This document shows positions 36,303-44,203 of a stretch of DNA of 64,000 bases, in pieces. Both the position numbers and the translations under genes were made by a program. Below the pieces are notes generated by a model. It did no database searches. It had not been told where the DNA came from and saw only the letters and a program-made list of their open reading frames with translations. Source of the stretch: Myxococcales bacterium (GTDB lineage: Bacteria > Lernaellota > Lernaellaia > Lernaellales > Lernaellaceae); assembly GCA_012517325.1 (NCBI GenBank), contig JAAYVF010000013.1, positions 1 to 64,000 on the forward strand, written 5' to 3'. The stretch's first letter is position 1, and every line of letters starts with the position of its first letter.

Positions 36303-36845
36303 TTATCGTTGATCGACGAATTGGATCAGTCGGTTTTCTTCCTCGAGGTTTAGGGCCGCGAAACGCATGCCGATGCCCAGATTCTCTTCTTTCGGCTGCA
36401 GGTAGGCGATGTCCCCTTGCCATTGGGCGCCGCCGAGCGGCCCGTCGATGACCGAAACGTTCAACTTGAACAGCCCGAAGGGAATCATCAGCGCTTTTTC
36501 GCCATGGACCACGAGTCGCGCGCCGCCGCGTGAAAGATCTTGAATCACGGCTTCGTAGGGCCCATAGGCCTCGCCGTTCCGCACGAACAAGCGAGCCGGT
36601 TCATTGCAGAGAATGCGCCGGAACTTACGCTGCCAGGGCGTTTCGCCCTCGCCCAACAGATCGGCCGGCATCTGATTCTTGGCCATGAAACGGTACAACC
36701 CCGCGGTGGAAATCCGCCGCTCATTGCTGCCTGGGAAACGGAACCCTTCCAAACGGTTCTCGTCGAACCATTTGATCACCGTGTTGATATTGACCCCAAG
36801 CAGGCGAGCAACTTCACCAGTCGTGTAGATTTTCTTGGTTGCCAT
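36303..36845 (-). CDS. HTH-PilZ regulator
   Basis: A 180-aa protein. Residues 5-58 are a MerR/excisionase-type winged helix ('IYTTGEVARLLGVNINTVIKWFDENRL', then 'RFPGSNERRIS'). Residues 70-178 are a PilZ domain with the c-di-GMP motif parts R-K-F-R-R near residue 73 (RxxxR) and 'QDLSRGGARL' (DxSxxG). This predicts a DNA-binding protein directly controlled by c-di-GMP, acting in the cytoplasm. The ATG at 36845 follows AAAGGGAAAA. The upstream spacer contains a perfect palindrome at 36953-36970 that might be its operator. It is divergent from the TPR gene at 37195, which could be a target. Confidence 0.88.
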   Translation of the reverse strand: MATKKIYTTGEVARLLGVNINTVIKWFDENRLEGFRFPGSNERRISTAGLYRFMAKNQMPADLLGEGETPWQRKFRRILCNEPARLFVRNGEAYGPYEAVIQDLSRGGARLVVHGEKALMIPFGLFKLNVSVIDGPLGGAQWQGDIAYLQPKEENLGIGMRFAALNLEEENRLIQFVDQR

Positions 36846-37194
36846 GGTTTTCCCTTTCCAATCCGTTGATCTGCTCCGTCGTGCCGGAACGGAACAGCAA
36901 CAGTATAATGACTCATCACTCCATAGTTCGCATTCGCGTATTTTTCAACCCACTCCAAATCAATTTGGAGCCAATGGAAGTATTGCAAGTTTTATCCTTA
37001 TTGTCAATGATTTTCTCATTCCTATTAAAATTGCATTTTAAAGCTGGGAAAATCGTTGAATCAACATTCCATAATCATTACAATTAATTAGACAATTTTC
37101 AATTATTTCCCACCTCATGATCCTTTTGTCTTTTTTCTATGCAATGGGGTCAAATCCTGATAAAACCGGCAGGCAAATCCAATTGAGGCCATTC
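36846..37194. other. AT-rich divergent intergenic region (349 bp)
   Basis: A spacer between the HTH-PilZ gene (minus) and the TPR gene (plus). It holds no convincing gene. It contains the palindrome at 36953-36970 and, on the minus strand, TTGAAA followed after 17 bp by TATGGA as a weak promoter candidate. The segment 36990-37120 is strongly AT-rich. Confidence 0.6.
36953..36970. promoter_or_regulatory. Perfect palindrome, candidate operator
   Basis: CTCCAAAT and ATTTGGAG are separated by CA. It lies about 110 bp before the HTH-PilZ start and next to the weak -35-like TTGAAA on that strand. Symmetric half-sites suit a dimeric MerR/excisionase-type regulator. Autoregulation is inferred from position only. 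Confidence 0.35.
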
Positions 37195-39102
37195 ATGACG
37201 CAAAAAATCCGCTTTTTATTGATCGCTTGCACGATCATTTTCCCGCTTTTTATGACCACCACCGCGCATTCTCAGGCACCGGAAACCGAGGATGCCGCCT
37301 GGGCAAAAATTCAAAAGCTGCTGGTGGAACCGGATGACAACCGCGATGACCTGTTCAATCTGCTGGACGCATTCCGCGAAGCCTATCCCGAAAGCGCGCA
37401 CAAAGACGAAGTGGCGTTATGGATGTTGAAGATAACCACCGACTTCAAGGATCCGAATACCGTCCGGTTCGTCGACATCCTGGAAAGCCTGGCGCAAAGC
37501 GCCGCCCAGACCGAAGTCCGCGGCGAAGCGCTTTTCTGGAAGGCGCACATTCTGTACAGCTCCGTCAACATTCAGGACGGCTTGGCCGGGTTCCGGCAAT
37601 ACCTCGAACGTTTTTCGGACGGTCCCCGCGCCGACCAGGCGCGCTTGTTTCTATCGTTGGAAGACAAGATCGAGGAAACGCGCCGGAATTTTCTGACCGC
37701 GATCCACGCGACGCTGAAAACGGTCGCCGAGAAAAAAATGTTCGAGATCGGTTTGCGGGTGCAGCTTTATTCCAACTCGCTGGACGCCCGCCTCGCGTTG
37801 ACCGCCGATCGCGGCAGTTCCATCCGCGCCACCGCGCCGTGGATGAATTTCCACCTCTACACCGGCGCCGAGGGCTTGTTCGTCCACCTGCCCGACGACA
37901 AGACCCTGCTCCGTTTTCCGACCGATCTGCACATGAAGCCGACCCTGGTCTGGAACGCGGATCAGATCAATCTCGGTTTCATTTCCACCCAGCAGCCGGC
38001 CGAACCGAAGCCGACGGTCGACGTGAAGCCCGATGAGGTGATTCCGGTGCTGGCCGATCGCCTGGCCACACTGCACCTGTCGCAATCCGGGCGCGATTTC
38101 CGCATTTACAACGTCGGCCTGTTGCCGCCGGCGAGTCAGGCGCCGAGTTCCGTTTTTTCCTTCGACCGCGACAATCGGCTGGCCAACGTTTTGTTCAACG
38201 ACCGCCACGGCGCGAAACTCCTGGAGGTGAGCGAAATCACCTTCGCGCCGCAACCGGATAAATCGCCCGTCAAAGCTCCCGCCAAACAGGTGCGCGAATT
38301 GGCGATTACCGACATATCGCTGGCCAATGCCGGCAGCTATCTCTTCGCGACGATCGAAAAACGCAAAGCCGCCATTCCCGATTACGAGTCGCTGATGCAG
38401 GCCAAACCGACTGTCATGGCCCTGTTGAGCCAGTTGGACGGCATTCTTTCGCTCGTGCGCGCCAGCGTCACCAACGAGGAAAAGCTGGCGCAGGTCGACG
38501 CGCAATTGAAGGCCGGCCCGGCGGACGCCGCCTTGCTGTCGCGTCGCGCGACCCTGCTGACCGATCTGCGCCGGCTGGATGAAGCGGAGCAAGCCGTCGC
38601 GCAAGTGAAAACCGCGCTCGGCGAAACGCCCGAAGCGATCTTGCTCGAAGCCGAATTCCTGGTCGCGAAAAACGAACCGGCCCGGGCGCGCGAACTGCTG
38701 GCGACGGCCGTCGCGAAGTACCCGCAAAACGGGGCGTTGCTCGGCCGCTACGCCCAGTTGTTGTTCTACGAAAACGCGTCCGAGGCGATGCGTCTGGCCG
38801 CCCAGGCGATCGACCTGGATCCGACGCAGACCGACGCCTACCGCTTTCTGGCGAGCGTTTATCTCAAGGTGGGGATGACCGACGAAGCCTTGCGCGTACT
38901 CAACGCCGGCATTCAGAAAGCCGCCGCGCCCGATGAACTGCGCACCTTGCAGGGATTGATTCTGTTCAATGCCGGGCGGCTCGAAGAAGCCCGCGAAGCG
39001 GTGAAAAGCATTCTGGATGCGCCGCCGTCGGAGCAGACGCCGATGGCGAAGATGATCGAGCTGATGGTCAACCTGAAAAAGGCGGACGCCGGCCAGCCGT
39101 GA
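37195..39102 (+). CDS. Exported TPR protein
   Basis: A 635-aa protein with signal peptide residues 1-26 (cleavage near AHS-QAP). Residues 35-170 are helical TPR/Sel1-like ('LFWKAHILYSSVNIQDGLAG'). Residues 175-360 are beta-rich with no recognised family. Residues 450-630 contain clear TPR units ('SRRATLLTDLRRLDEAEQAV', 'ETPEAILLEAEFLVAKNEPA', 'QTDAYRFLASVYLKVGMTDE', 'RTLQGLILFNAGRLEEAREA'). I chose the ATG at 37195, with GAGG upstream, because it begins the signal peptide. The open frame extends to 37117. Probably a periplasmic scaffold. Position suggests control by the divergent HTH-PilZ protein. Confidence 0.8.
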   Translation: MTQKIRFLLIACTIIFPLFMTTTAHSQAPETEDAAWAKIQKLLVEPDDNRDDLFNLLDAFREAYPESAHKDEVALWMLKITTDFKDPNTVRFVDILESLAQSAAQTEVRGEALFWKAHILYSSVNIQDGLAGFRQYLERFSDGPRADQARLFLSLEDKIEETRRNFLTAIHATLKTVAEKKMFEIGLRVQLYSNSLDARLALTADRGSSIRATAPWMNFHLYTGAEGLFVHLPDDKTLLRFPTDLHMKPTLVWNADQINLGFISTQQPAEPKPTVDVKPDEVIPVLADRLATLHLSQSGRDFRIYNVGLLPPASQAPSSVFSFDRDNRLANVLFNDRHGAKLLEVSEITFAPQPDKSPVKAPAKQVRELAITDISLANAGSYLFATIEKRKAAIPDYESLMQAKPTVMALLSQLDGILSLVRASVTNEEKLAQVDAQLKAGPADAALLSRRATLLTDLRRLDEAEQAVAQVKTALGETPEAILLEAEFLVAKNEPARARELLATAVAKYPQNGALLGRYAQLLFYENASEAMRLAAQAIDLDPTQTDAYRFLASVYLKVGMTDEALRVLNAGIQKAAAPDELRTLQGLILFNAGRLEEAREAVKSILDAPPSEQTPMAKMIELMVNLKKADAGQP

Positions 39103-39111
39103 AGCGGCGGG

Positions 39112-39621
39112 TTATAGATAACACGCGTCCACACATTCCAGTAGCGAATCGCAATTATTCGTTTCGTCCGCGAAACAGGCTTGGGTGCATTCTTGTACTT
39201 TCTTCGGCAGGCCGGGGTAGCAAACCCAGATGGCATATTCAGAGTAAGTCAGCGCGCATTCTTCAAAGGGGCCATAATAGTATCCCCAAAAGCAGTCGGG
39301 TGCGTCGGTAGCCATGCAGGTATCCACGCAGGTATCGGACCCGGAGCAACCCGCTTTTGTCCCTAATTCACTGTACAAAGCCGCGATGCAGTCCTCAACG
39401 CAATCCTTTCGCCATTGTTCGAGGTTTTCATCGCAACCGTAATACTTGAATTTGTCGTAGTCCATGCAGGGTTTGTAATCCGAGATGTCATAGTAGTTAC
39501 TACAAGCCAGTTGCGCCTCCGTGGCCTGATGCTTGGTTTTTTTCCCGCCGCCGCAAGCCGTGAAAATAACGGCCACGAAAACAAGCAGGCAAATGAAACA
39601 CGCGAATCGACGACCTTTCAT
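39112..39621 (-). CDS. Cys-rich lipoprotein with CxxxC repeats
   Basis: A 169-aa protein. The signal peptide ends in VIFTAC (C23). The mature part has 16 further cysteines, including four C-x3-C pairs at 74/78, 98/102, 145/149 and 163/167. An even number of cysteines in an exported protein suggests disulfides. Repeated helical CxxxC units recall small Cys-rich surface repeats, though I do not recognise a family. The ATG at 39621 follows GGAGGGAA. It converges on the TPR gene with a 9-bp gap and carries no linker of the Asp-rich type. Confidence 0.8.
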   Translation of the reverse strand: MKGRRFACFICLLVFVAVIFTACGGGKKTKHQATEAQLACSNYYDISDYKPCMDYDKFKYYGCDENLEQWRKDCVEDCIAALYSELGTKAGCSGSDTCVDTCMATDAPDCFWGYYYGPFEECALTYSEYAIWVCYPGLPKKVQECTQACFADETNNCDSLLECVDACYL

Positions 39622-39788
39622 GGATCTTCCCTCCGAAATGAAAAAACAATCAACTGGGAAATGCCTATTCTTTTATCATCTTAATCTCGGGCATACAAGC
39701 GGCAAGGCCGGGTAACGCCGGGTAACGCCGTTGACAGACCGGCGATTCGCAACAACAGTAGGCAAACATCATCCGTAAGGGAGCACTA

Positions 39789-41075
39789 TTGGCGAACAGA
39801 GGACTGATCCGGGCGGCGATTGTTCTGGCGGCGCTCTTTTTCGCGGCCGTCGCGGCGGCGGCACCGCGGGCGCTTAAACCGGTCTGGCAAACCGAATTGG
39901 GCGAACCGGTGACGGACGCCGTCGCCGCCGGAAACCGGTTGTTCGTCGGCCACGCCGCCGGCGTCCGCGCCTGCTCCCTCGCCGATGGGCACGAACTCTG
40001 GAAAGTCGATGCCGCCGGTCTCACAAGCCTGGCCGCCGACAATGACAATCTCTGGCTGATCGCCGGAACCGCGCTACGTCGGCTCGATCCCGCCACAGGC
40101 CGCGAGCAGGCCGCCGCGACGCTCGAAAGCGGCGGCGCCCTCCTGGCGCCCGCGCCGTTCGAAAATCGCCTGCTGCTGGAAATCGCCGGCGGATCGCAGG
40201 TGCGCGACGCCGCATCGTTGCAATTGCTGTATCAAAGCCCCGCCCCGCTCTTCGGCGAGCGGGCGGCGTTTTTACGCCAATCGGGCCAATGGCGCGCCCG
40301 GCTCGACACCGGGCGGCGGCAAATCTTTTTCGTGGAAAATGGCCGCCTGCGCGCCGTGGACGCGGCGACCGGCAAACCGGCCTATACCGTCGCGGAAGCC
40401 GTCGACCTGATCGACTGGCCGACGGTGCACGAGGATCGCGTTTTCGCCGTCAACGCGAAAAAAATCCATTGCTTCGCCACCAAAAACGGCAAGCTCCTCT
40501 GGTCGAATCGCTTTGCGGCGCCGAATCCGATCGACCCGGCGATCCTCACCAACCGCGCCGATTCGGCCGCCTTGAGCGACCTGCCCTGGCACCAGCGCCT
40601 TTGGAAATGGGGCAAACGGCTGGCCGGCGCCGATTGGGAAGACCTGCTCACGTTGCATTACAAGAACGGCCTCGTTTTTTATTTCATCCATCGCAACAAG
40701 TTGCATCTGTCCCATCCCCTGCCCGACGAGGTGACGCTGATCGCCGACGACGGACGCTTCGTTTTTTGGCTGTATACCTTCGTCGACGAGAAGGACGGCA
40801 CGACGAAGAGCGTGCTGATGCGTCATGACAAGGTGAAAGAGATGCTCTACGGCCGTTCGGCGGTCGCCGGGCGCGGCAGCGGGTTTACGGTTTTCGGAAA
40901 TAACCGCCTGTACGCCGAGCTCGCGCCCGGATATCTGGCCGAACTGACGCCGATCGAATTGGAGCCGCGGGGCGTGTCGGTGTTTCCGGAGGATGAATTG
41001 CGGACGTTGCTCGAGGCCGGCTCGCGGATCGTCGCGGTTTCGCGCCTCGGCCGCATCCACGTCTTTCCGCGCTGA
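39789..41075 (+). CDS. Exported PQQ-type beta-propeller protein
   Basis: A 428-aa protein with a signal peptide (1-25). Its repeats have the PQQ/BamB pattern: 'DGHELWKVDAAGLTSLAADND', 'GTALRRLDPATGREQAA', 'NGRLRAVDAATGKPAYTV' and 'AKKIHCFATKNGKLLWSNRF'. That predicts a propeller in the periplasm or on the surface, without evidence for bound PQQ. The start appears to be TTG at 39789, since AAGGGAG lies 5 bp upstream and the signal peptide begins there. The stop is one base from the convergent GT2 gene stop. Confidence 0.75.
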   Translation: MANRGLIRAAIVLAALFFAAVAAAAPRALKPVWQTELGEPVTDAVAAGNRLFVGHAAGVRACSLADGHELWKVDAAGLTSLAADNDNLWLIAGTALRRLDPATGREQAAATLESGGALLAPAPFENRLLLEIAGGSQVRDAASLQLLYQSPAPLFGERAAFLRQSGQWRARLDTGRRQIFFVENGRLRAVDAATGKPAYTVAEAVDLIDWPTVHEDRVFAVNAKKIHCFATKNGKLLWSNRFAAPNPIDPAILTNRADSAALSDLPWHQRLWKWGKRLAGADWEDLLTLHYKNGLVFYFIHRNKLHLSHPLPDEVTLIADDGRFVFWLYTFVDEKDGTTKSVLMRHDKVKEMLYGRSAVAGRGSGFTVFGNNRLYAELAPGYLAELTPIELEPRGVSVFPEDELRTLLEAGSRIVAVSRLGRIHVFPR

Positions 41076-41076
41076 A

Positions 41077-41808
41077 TTAGCGGGTATACCCGCCGCTCAA
41101 CCAACGCCAACGAATCCGGGCCAATTCCAGCAGGCTGCGCGGCAAGTCCACCGCCAGGCGAACCTTGGTTTCGGGGTTGTTGGTCCAGACGACTGGAATC
41201 TCGCGGACCGTGAAGCCGAGCCGCAACGCCAAAAAGAGGATTTCCGCATCGAAGCTCCAGCGGTCGATCGCGCTGTGCGCGAACAGTTTTTCGGCCGCGT
41301 CGGCCCGAAACAGTTTGAAGCCGCAGGTGATGTCCGTGAGGCCGGGAGTGAAAAACCGCAAGGTCATTTGTCGAAAGACCTCGCCCAGCATTTTCCGGTA
41401 TTTCGGTTGCGGCACCGGAACCTGGCTTTGATCGGTCTTGCGCGTGCCGATGACGATGCTCGCGCCGGCTTCACCCAGCCGCAGAAATTCGCCGGCCACC
41501 TCGATCGGCACCGACAGGTCGATATCGGTGAAAAGGCGCCAGCGTCCGCGCGCCGCCAGCATTCCGGTTTTCACCGCATAGCCCTTGCCGCGATTGACCG
41601 GCAGGCGGATCAGCGCGGCGTCCGCCCGGCCGCGCAACAGGGTTTCCACCCGGTCCGGCGTGCCGTCGCGGCTACCGTCGTCGACCACCAGCAAATCCGC
41701 CGCCAATCCCGCCGTATCCAAAAAGCGCAACAACGCGGTCAGGCCGGCCTCGAGCCGCCGCATTTCGTTGTAAACCGGAACGATGATGGTCAAATCCGTC
41801 GGGGTCAT
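41077..41808 (-). CDS. Dolichyl-phosphate glucosyltransferase-like GT2
   Basis: A 243-aa family-2 glycosyltransferase. It begins TDLTIIVPVYNEMRRLEAGL and has 'LLVVDDGSRDGTPD' (nucleotide site), 'NRGKGYAVKTGMLAARG', 'FTDIDLSVPIEVA' (DxD) and 'DITCGFKLFRADAAEKLF'. These are features of enzymes that load a sugar onto a polyprenyl phosphate. The ATG at 41808 overlaps the stop of the DUF2723 gene (ATGA), so the pair is co-translated. Polyprenyl-phosphate sugar made here could be the donor for the DUF2723 membrane protein. Confidence 0.9.
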   Translation of the reverse strand: MTPTDLTIIVPVYNEMRRLEAGLTALLRFLDTAGLAADLLVVDDGSRDGTPDRVETLLRGRADAALIRLPVNRGKGYAVKTGMLAARGRWRLFTDIDLSVPIEVAGEFLRLGEAGASIVIGTRKTDQSQVPVPQPKYRKMLGEVFRQMTLRFFTPGLTDITCGFKLFRADAAEKLFAHSAIDRWSFDAEILFLALRLGFTVREIPVVWTNNPETKVRLAVDLPRSLLELARIRWRWLSGGYTR

Positions 41809-44072
41809 TTTCCTTCCGTCGTCGTTGGCTCGACCGGCAATCCGCAATCCTGGCCGAACCGTTTGATGGCCGGATGTCCGGGTTCCAGCCGGCGCAATTG
41901 ATACAAGGTCGCGGCGACATCGCCGCAGCGGTTCAACTGCCGGTAGGTCGCGGCGGTCAGCACCAGGTTTTCCACCCACTGCCGCCGGTTCAGATTGCCG
42001 CGGCGGTGCTGCGCCAACACCGACAGCGCTTCCGCCGGCATGCCGTTGATCAGATAGGCGTGCGCCAGCGAGATCGCCAGATCCAAATTGGCCGGCTGCA
42101 AGGCGAAAGAGCGGCGGTAATCCGCGAGCGATCCTTGCCGGTCCTTGAGGGCGGCGTGCAACTGGCCGCGGTAGTAATAGCACGGCGCGCAGAGCGAATC
42201 CAATTGCAACGCCTCGTCCATCTCGGCCAAGGCGTTTTCATACTGTTTTTCGGCCAGGTACACCAGGCCCAGAAACGAATGATATTCGGCGAAATCGGGG
42301 CGGATGTGCAGCGCCAGCTTGGCTTCGGCCTCGGCCGCCGGCCAGCGCCTAGCGTCGACCTGCAGCTTGGCGCGCAAGTGGAAGGCCCGCGAATAGATTT
42401 CCTGCGCCGTCCAGTCGTAGCCCCGCGGCGCTACCAGCGGGCTGTTCAAGACCGTCAGAAAATATTTGCGCCAGAGATCGCGGTCCGCGGCCGTCTGGAC
42501 GCCATCCCACGGTTCCGCCGCCAACCGGTAGATCACGCCGTGGGGAGTCAGGTTCGCCGGCTCGATCAGCGGCTGCGTCTCCCAGCCATAATCCCAATAA
42601 ACGCCGCCCGGCCCGGCGCTGGCCAGCAGCATGCGTTGCGCGTCGCCCGGCCGGTTCGGATCGTAATCCGCCAATCGCAACGCCGGAAACCGCCGCGCCA
42701 GTTCGTCAGGATACGCCAGCCAGACACGATGAATGAAGCGGACGTCGGGGCGCCATTTCTCGATGAGCTGTTGATAAAACATGTTGTACGCCAGGGCATC
42801 CTGAAATCCGACGAGAATCGCGCCGGTCGGCAGCGAGGCGAGAACGCCGTTGCCGTGCCGTTGCGCGAGATCGTGGGTATGGCGGTCGCATTCCGCCCAA
42901 TTGCGCCCAACACCCCAAACCGCGACGCCCGCCGACAGCAACGCCGCCGCCGCGATCAATCCGGCGGCCCCGGACTTCCCGCGGCGCGTCGCCCATTGCC
43001 CGAGCCGGGCCAACCCCAACCCGCCCAACAACGCTTCCAGCAAAAACAACGGGATGTAGCCGAAGGCGCGGTACCAATCCTTGATGTAAAGGTAGAGGTG
43101 GCCGAAGAAAATCAGGATCACCAACAGCGCCAGGCGCGGCGCGCGCGCCGCCAGCACGCCCAGGCCGATCAGCGCGCCGACGGCGAGGACCGGATTGAGC
43201 TGGTCCCAGAAATGGGAAAACAGGCTCTTCAAATCGAACCCGATCCGCTGCCAGGGAAAATGATGAATGACCCCCGAGTATTTGCGGCCGGTGATCTGCG
43301 CCAGGAAGGCATCCCACGTTTCGGGATTGCCGTAATCGTAGGGCAGACCGGTCGACGAGCGAACCGGCAGATAGGCGAAAACGGCGAACCCCAGAAAAAA
43401 GAAACCGATCATCAGCAGCAGGCCGCGCCACCGGAGTCGCCAACGCGAGCCGACGCAGAGCGCCAGGCCGAACGCTGGCGCGTAAAGGATCTGCACCATG
43501 TGGATGCCGCACGACAGTCCGAGCAGCAAACCGATCGCCGCCGGCCAGCGGTAATCGTCCGCCGCTTGGTAGGCGAGCGCCGCCATCCAGAGCAGGCCGG
43601 CCAACACGGCGGCCTGCAGCGAATAGACCTCGGCGACTTCGCTCCAGGACCAGAACGCCGGCGAAAAGGCGAAGCCCAGGGCCGCGACCGCGCCGAACAA
43701 CCGCGCCGGGACCGGCGCCGCGAAACGCAATGTCTCCAGCCAGGCGACGGCCGCCCGATACAAAAGAAAAACCGCCGCCAGCGCGCCGAGCACGCTCAGC
43801 AGATTGGCGCGCCAGGCCAACGTGGCCAGCGGCAGAAAACTCAGCGCTTTCGACAAGAGGGAAAAAGTCGGCGAACCCGCCGGATGGCCGATGTCGAGTT
43901 GATGGCCGAGCAGGCAGAATTCCATGCTGTCGCGCCAGAAGATACCCGGCGCCATGGCGGCCAGGTAGACGGTAAAAACGGCCAGCCCGCCGGCGATTAC
44001 GGCCGGCCGGTGGAAAGATCGCTGGGTGGAATCGAACAAATGGTTTCCCGCATCCTGCCGGCGCGCCGCCAA
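41805..44072 (-). CDS. DUF2723 membrane glycosyltransferase-like protein with TPRs
   Basis: A 755-aa protein. Residues 25-410 hold about ten membrane helices. The opening 'MAPGIFWRDSMEFCLLGHQL' and 'GHPAGSPTFSLLSKALSFLP' are the DUF2723/TMEM260 signature, a GT-C-type fold that uses lipid-linked sugars. Residues 440-560 are a soluble domain, and residues 575-745 carry TPR units ('AEYHSFLGLVYLAEKQYENA', 'CAPCYYYRGQLHAALKDRQG'). It probably glycosylates exported proteins. The start is uncertain: the frame opens at TTG 44072 without a good ribosome-binding site. The gene for the likely donor-making GT2 follows with an ATGA overlap. Confidence 0.82.
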   Translation of the reverse strand: MAARRQDAGNHLFDSTQRSFHRPAVIAGGLAVFTVYLAAMAPGIFWRDSMEFCLLGHQLDIGHPAGSPTFSLLSKALSFLPLATLAWRANLLSVLGALAAVFLLYRAAVAWLETLRFAAPVPARLFGAVAALGFAFSPAFWSWSEVAEVYSLQAAVLAGLLWMAALAYQAADDYRWPAAIGLLLGLSCGIHMVQILYAPAFGLALCVGSRWRLRWRGLLLMIGFFFLGFAVFAYLPVRSSTGLPYDYGNPETWDAFLAQITGRKYSGVIHHFPWQRIGFDLKSLFSHFWDQLNPVLAVGALIGLGVLAARAPRLALLVILIFFGHLYLYIKDWYRAFGYIPLFLLEALLGGLGLARLGQWATRRGKSGAAGLIAAAALLSAGVAVWGVGRNWAECDRHTHDLAQRHGNGVLASLPTGAILVGFQDALAYNMFYQQLIEKWRPDVRFIHRVWLAYPDELARRFPALRLADYDPNRPGDAQRMLLASAGPGGVYWDYGWETQPLIEPANLTPHGVIYRLAAEPWDGVQTAADRDLWRKYFLTVLNSPLVAPRGYDWTAQEIYSRAFHLRAKLQVDARRWPAAEAEAKLALHIRPDFAEYHSFLGLVYLAEKQYENALAEMDEALQLDSLCAPCYYYRGQLHAALKDRQGSLADYRRSFALQPANLDLAISLAHAYLINGMPAEALSVLAQHRRGNLNRRQWVENLVLTAATYRQLNRCGDVAATLYQLRRLEPGHPAIKRFGQDCGLPVEPTTTEGK

Positions 44073-44203
44073 ACGGCGCGGGCGTTTTCATCCGCGACCG
44101 ATCGCTGCATCGGTGTTTGACCGCTAGGTTAGACCGTTTCGCGGCTCGGAATCAATCAGTTTCGCTGGCGGGCGGAAATCCGGCGGCCGGCCGGATCGCG
44201 GCG

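Noticed and set aside
39701-39730. Short tandem repeat of GGTAACGCCG
   Set aside because: Only two full copies; too short to mean anything, no flanking structure.
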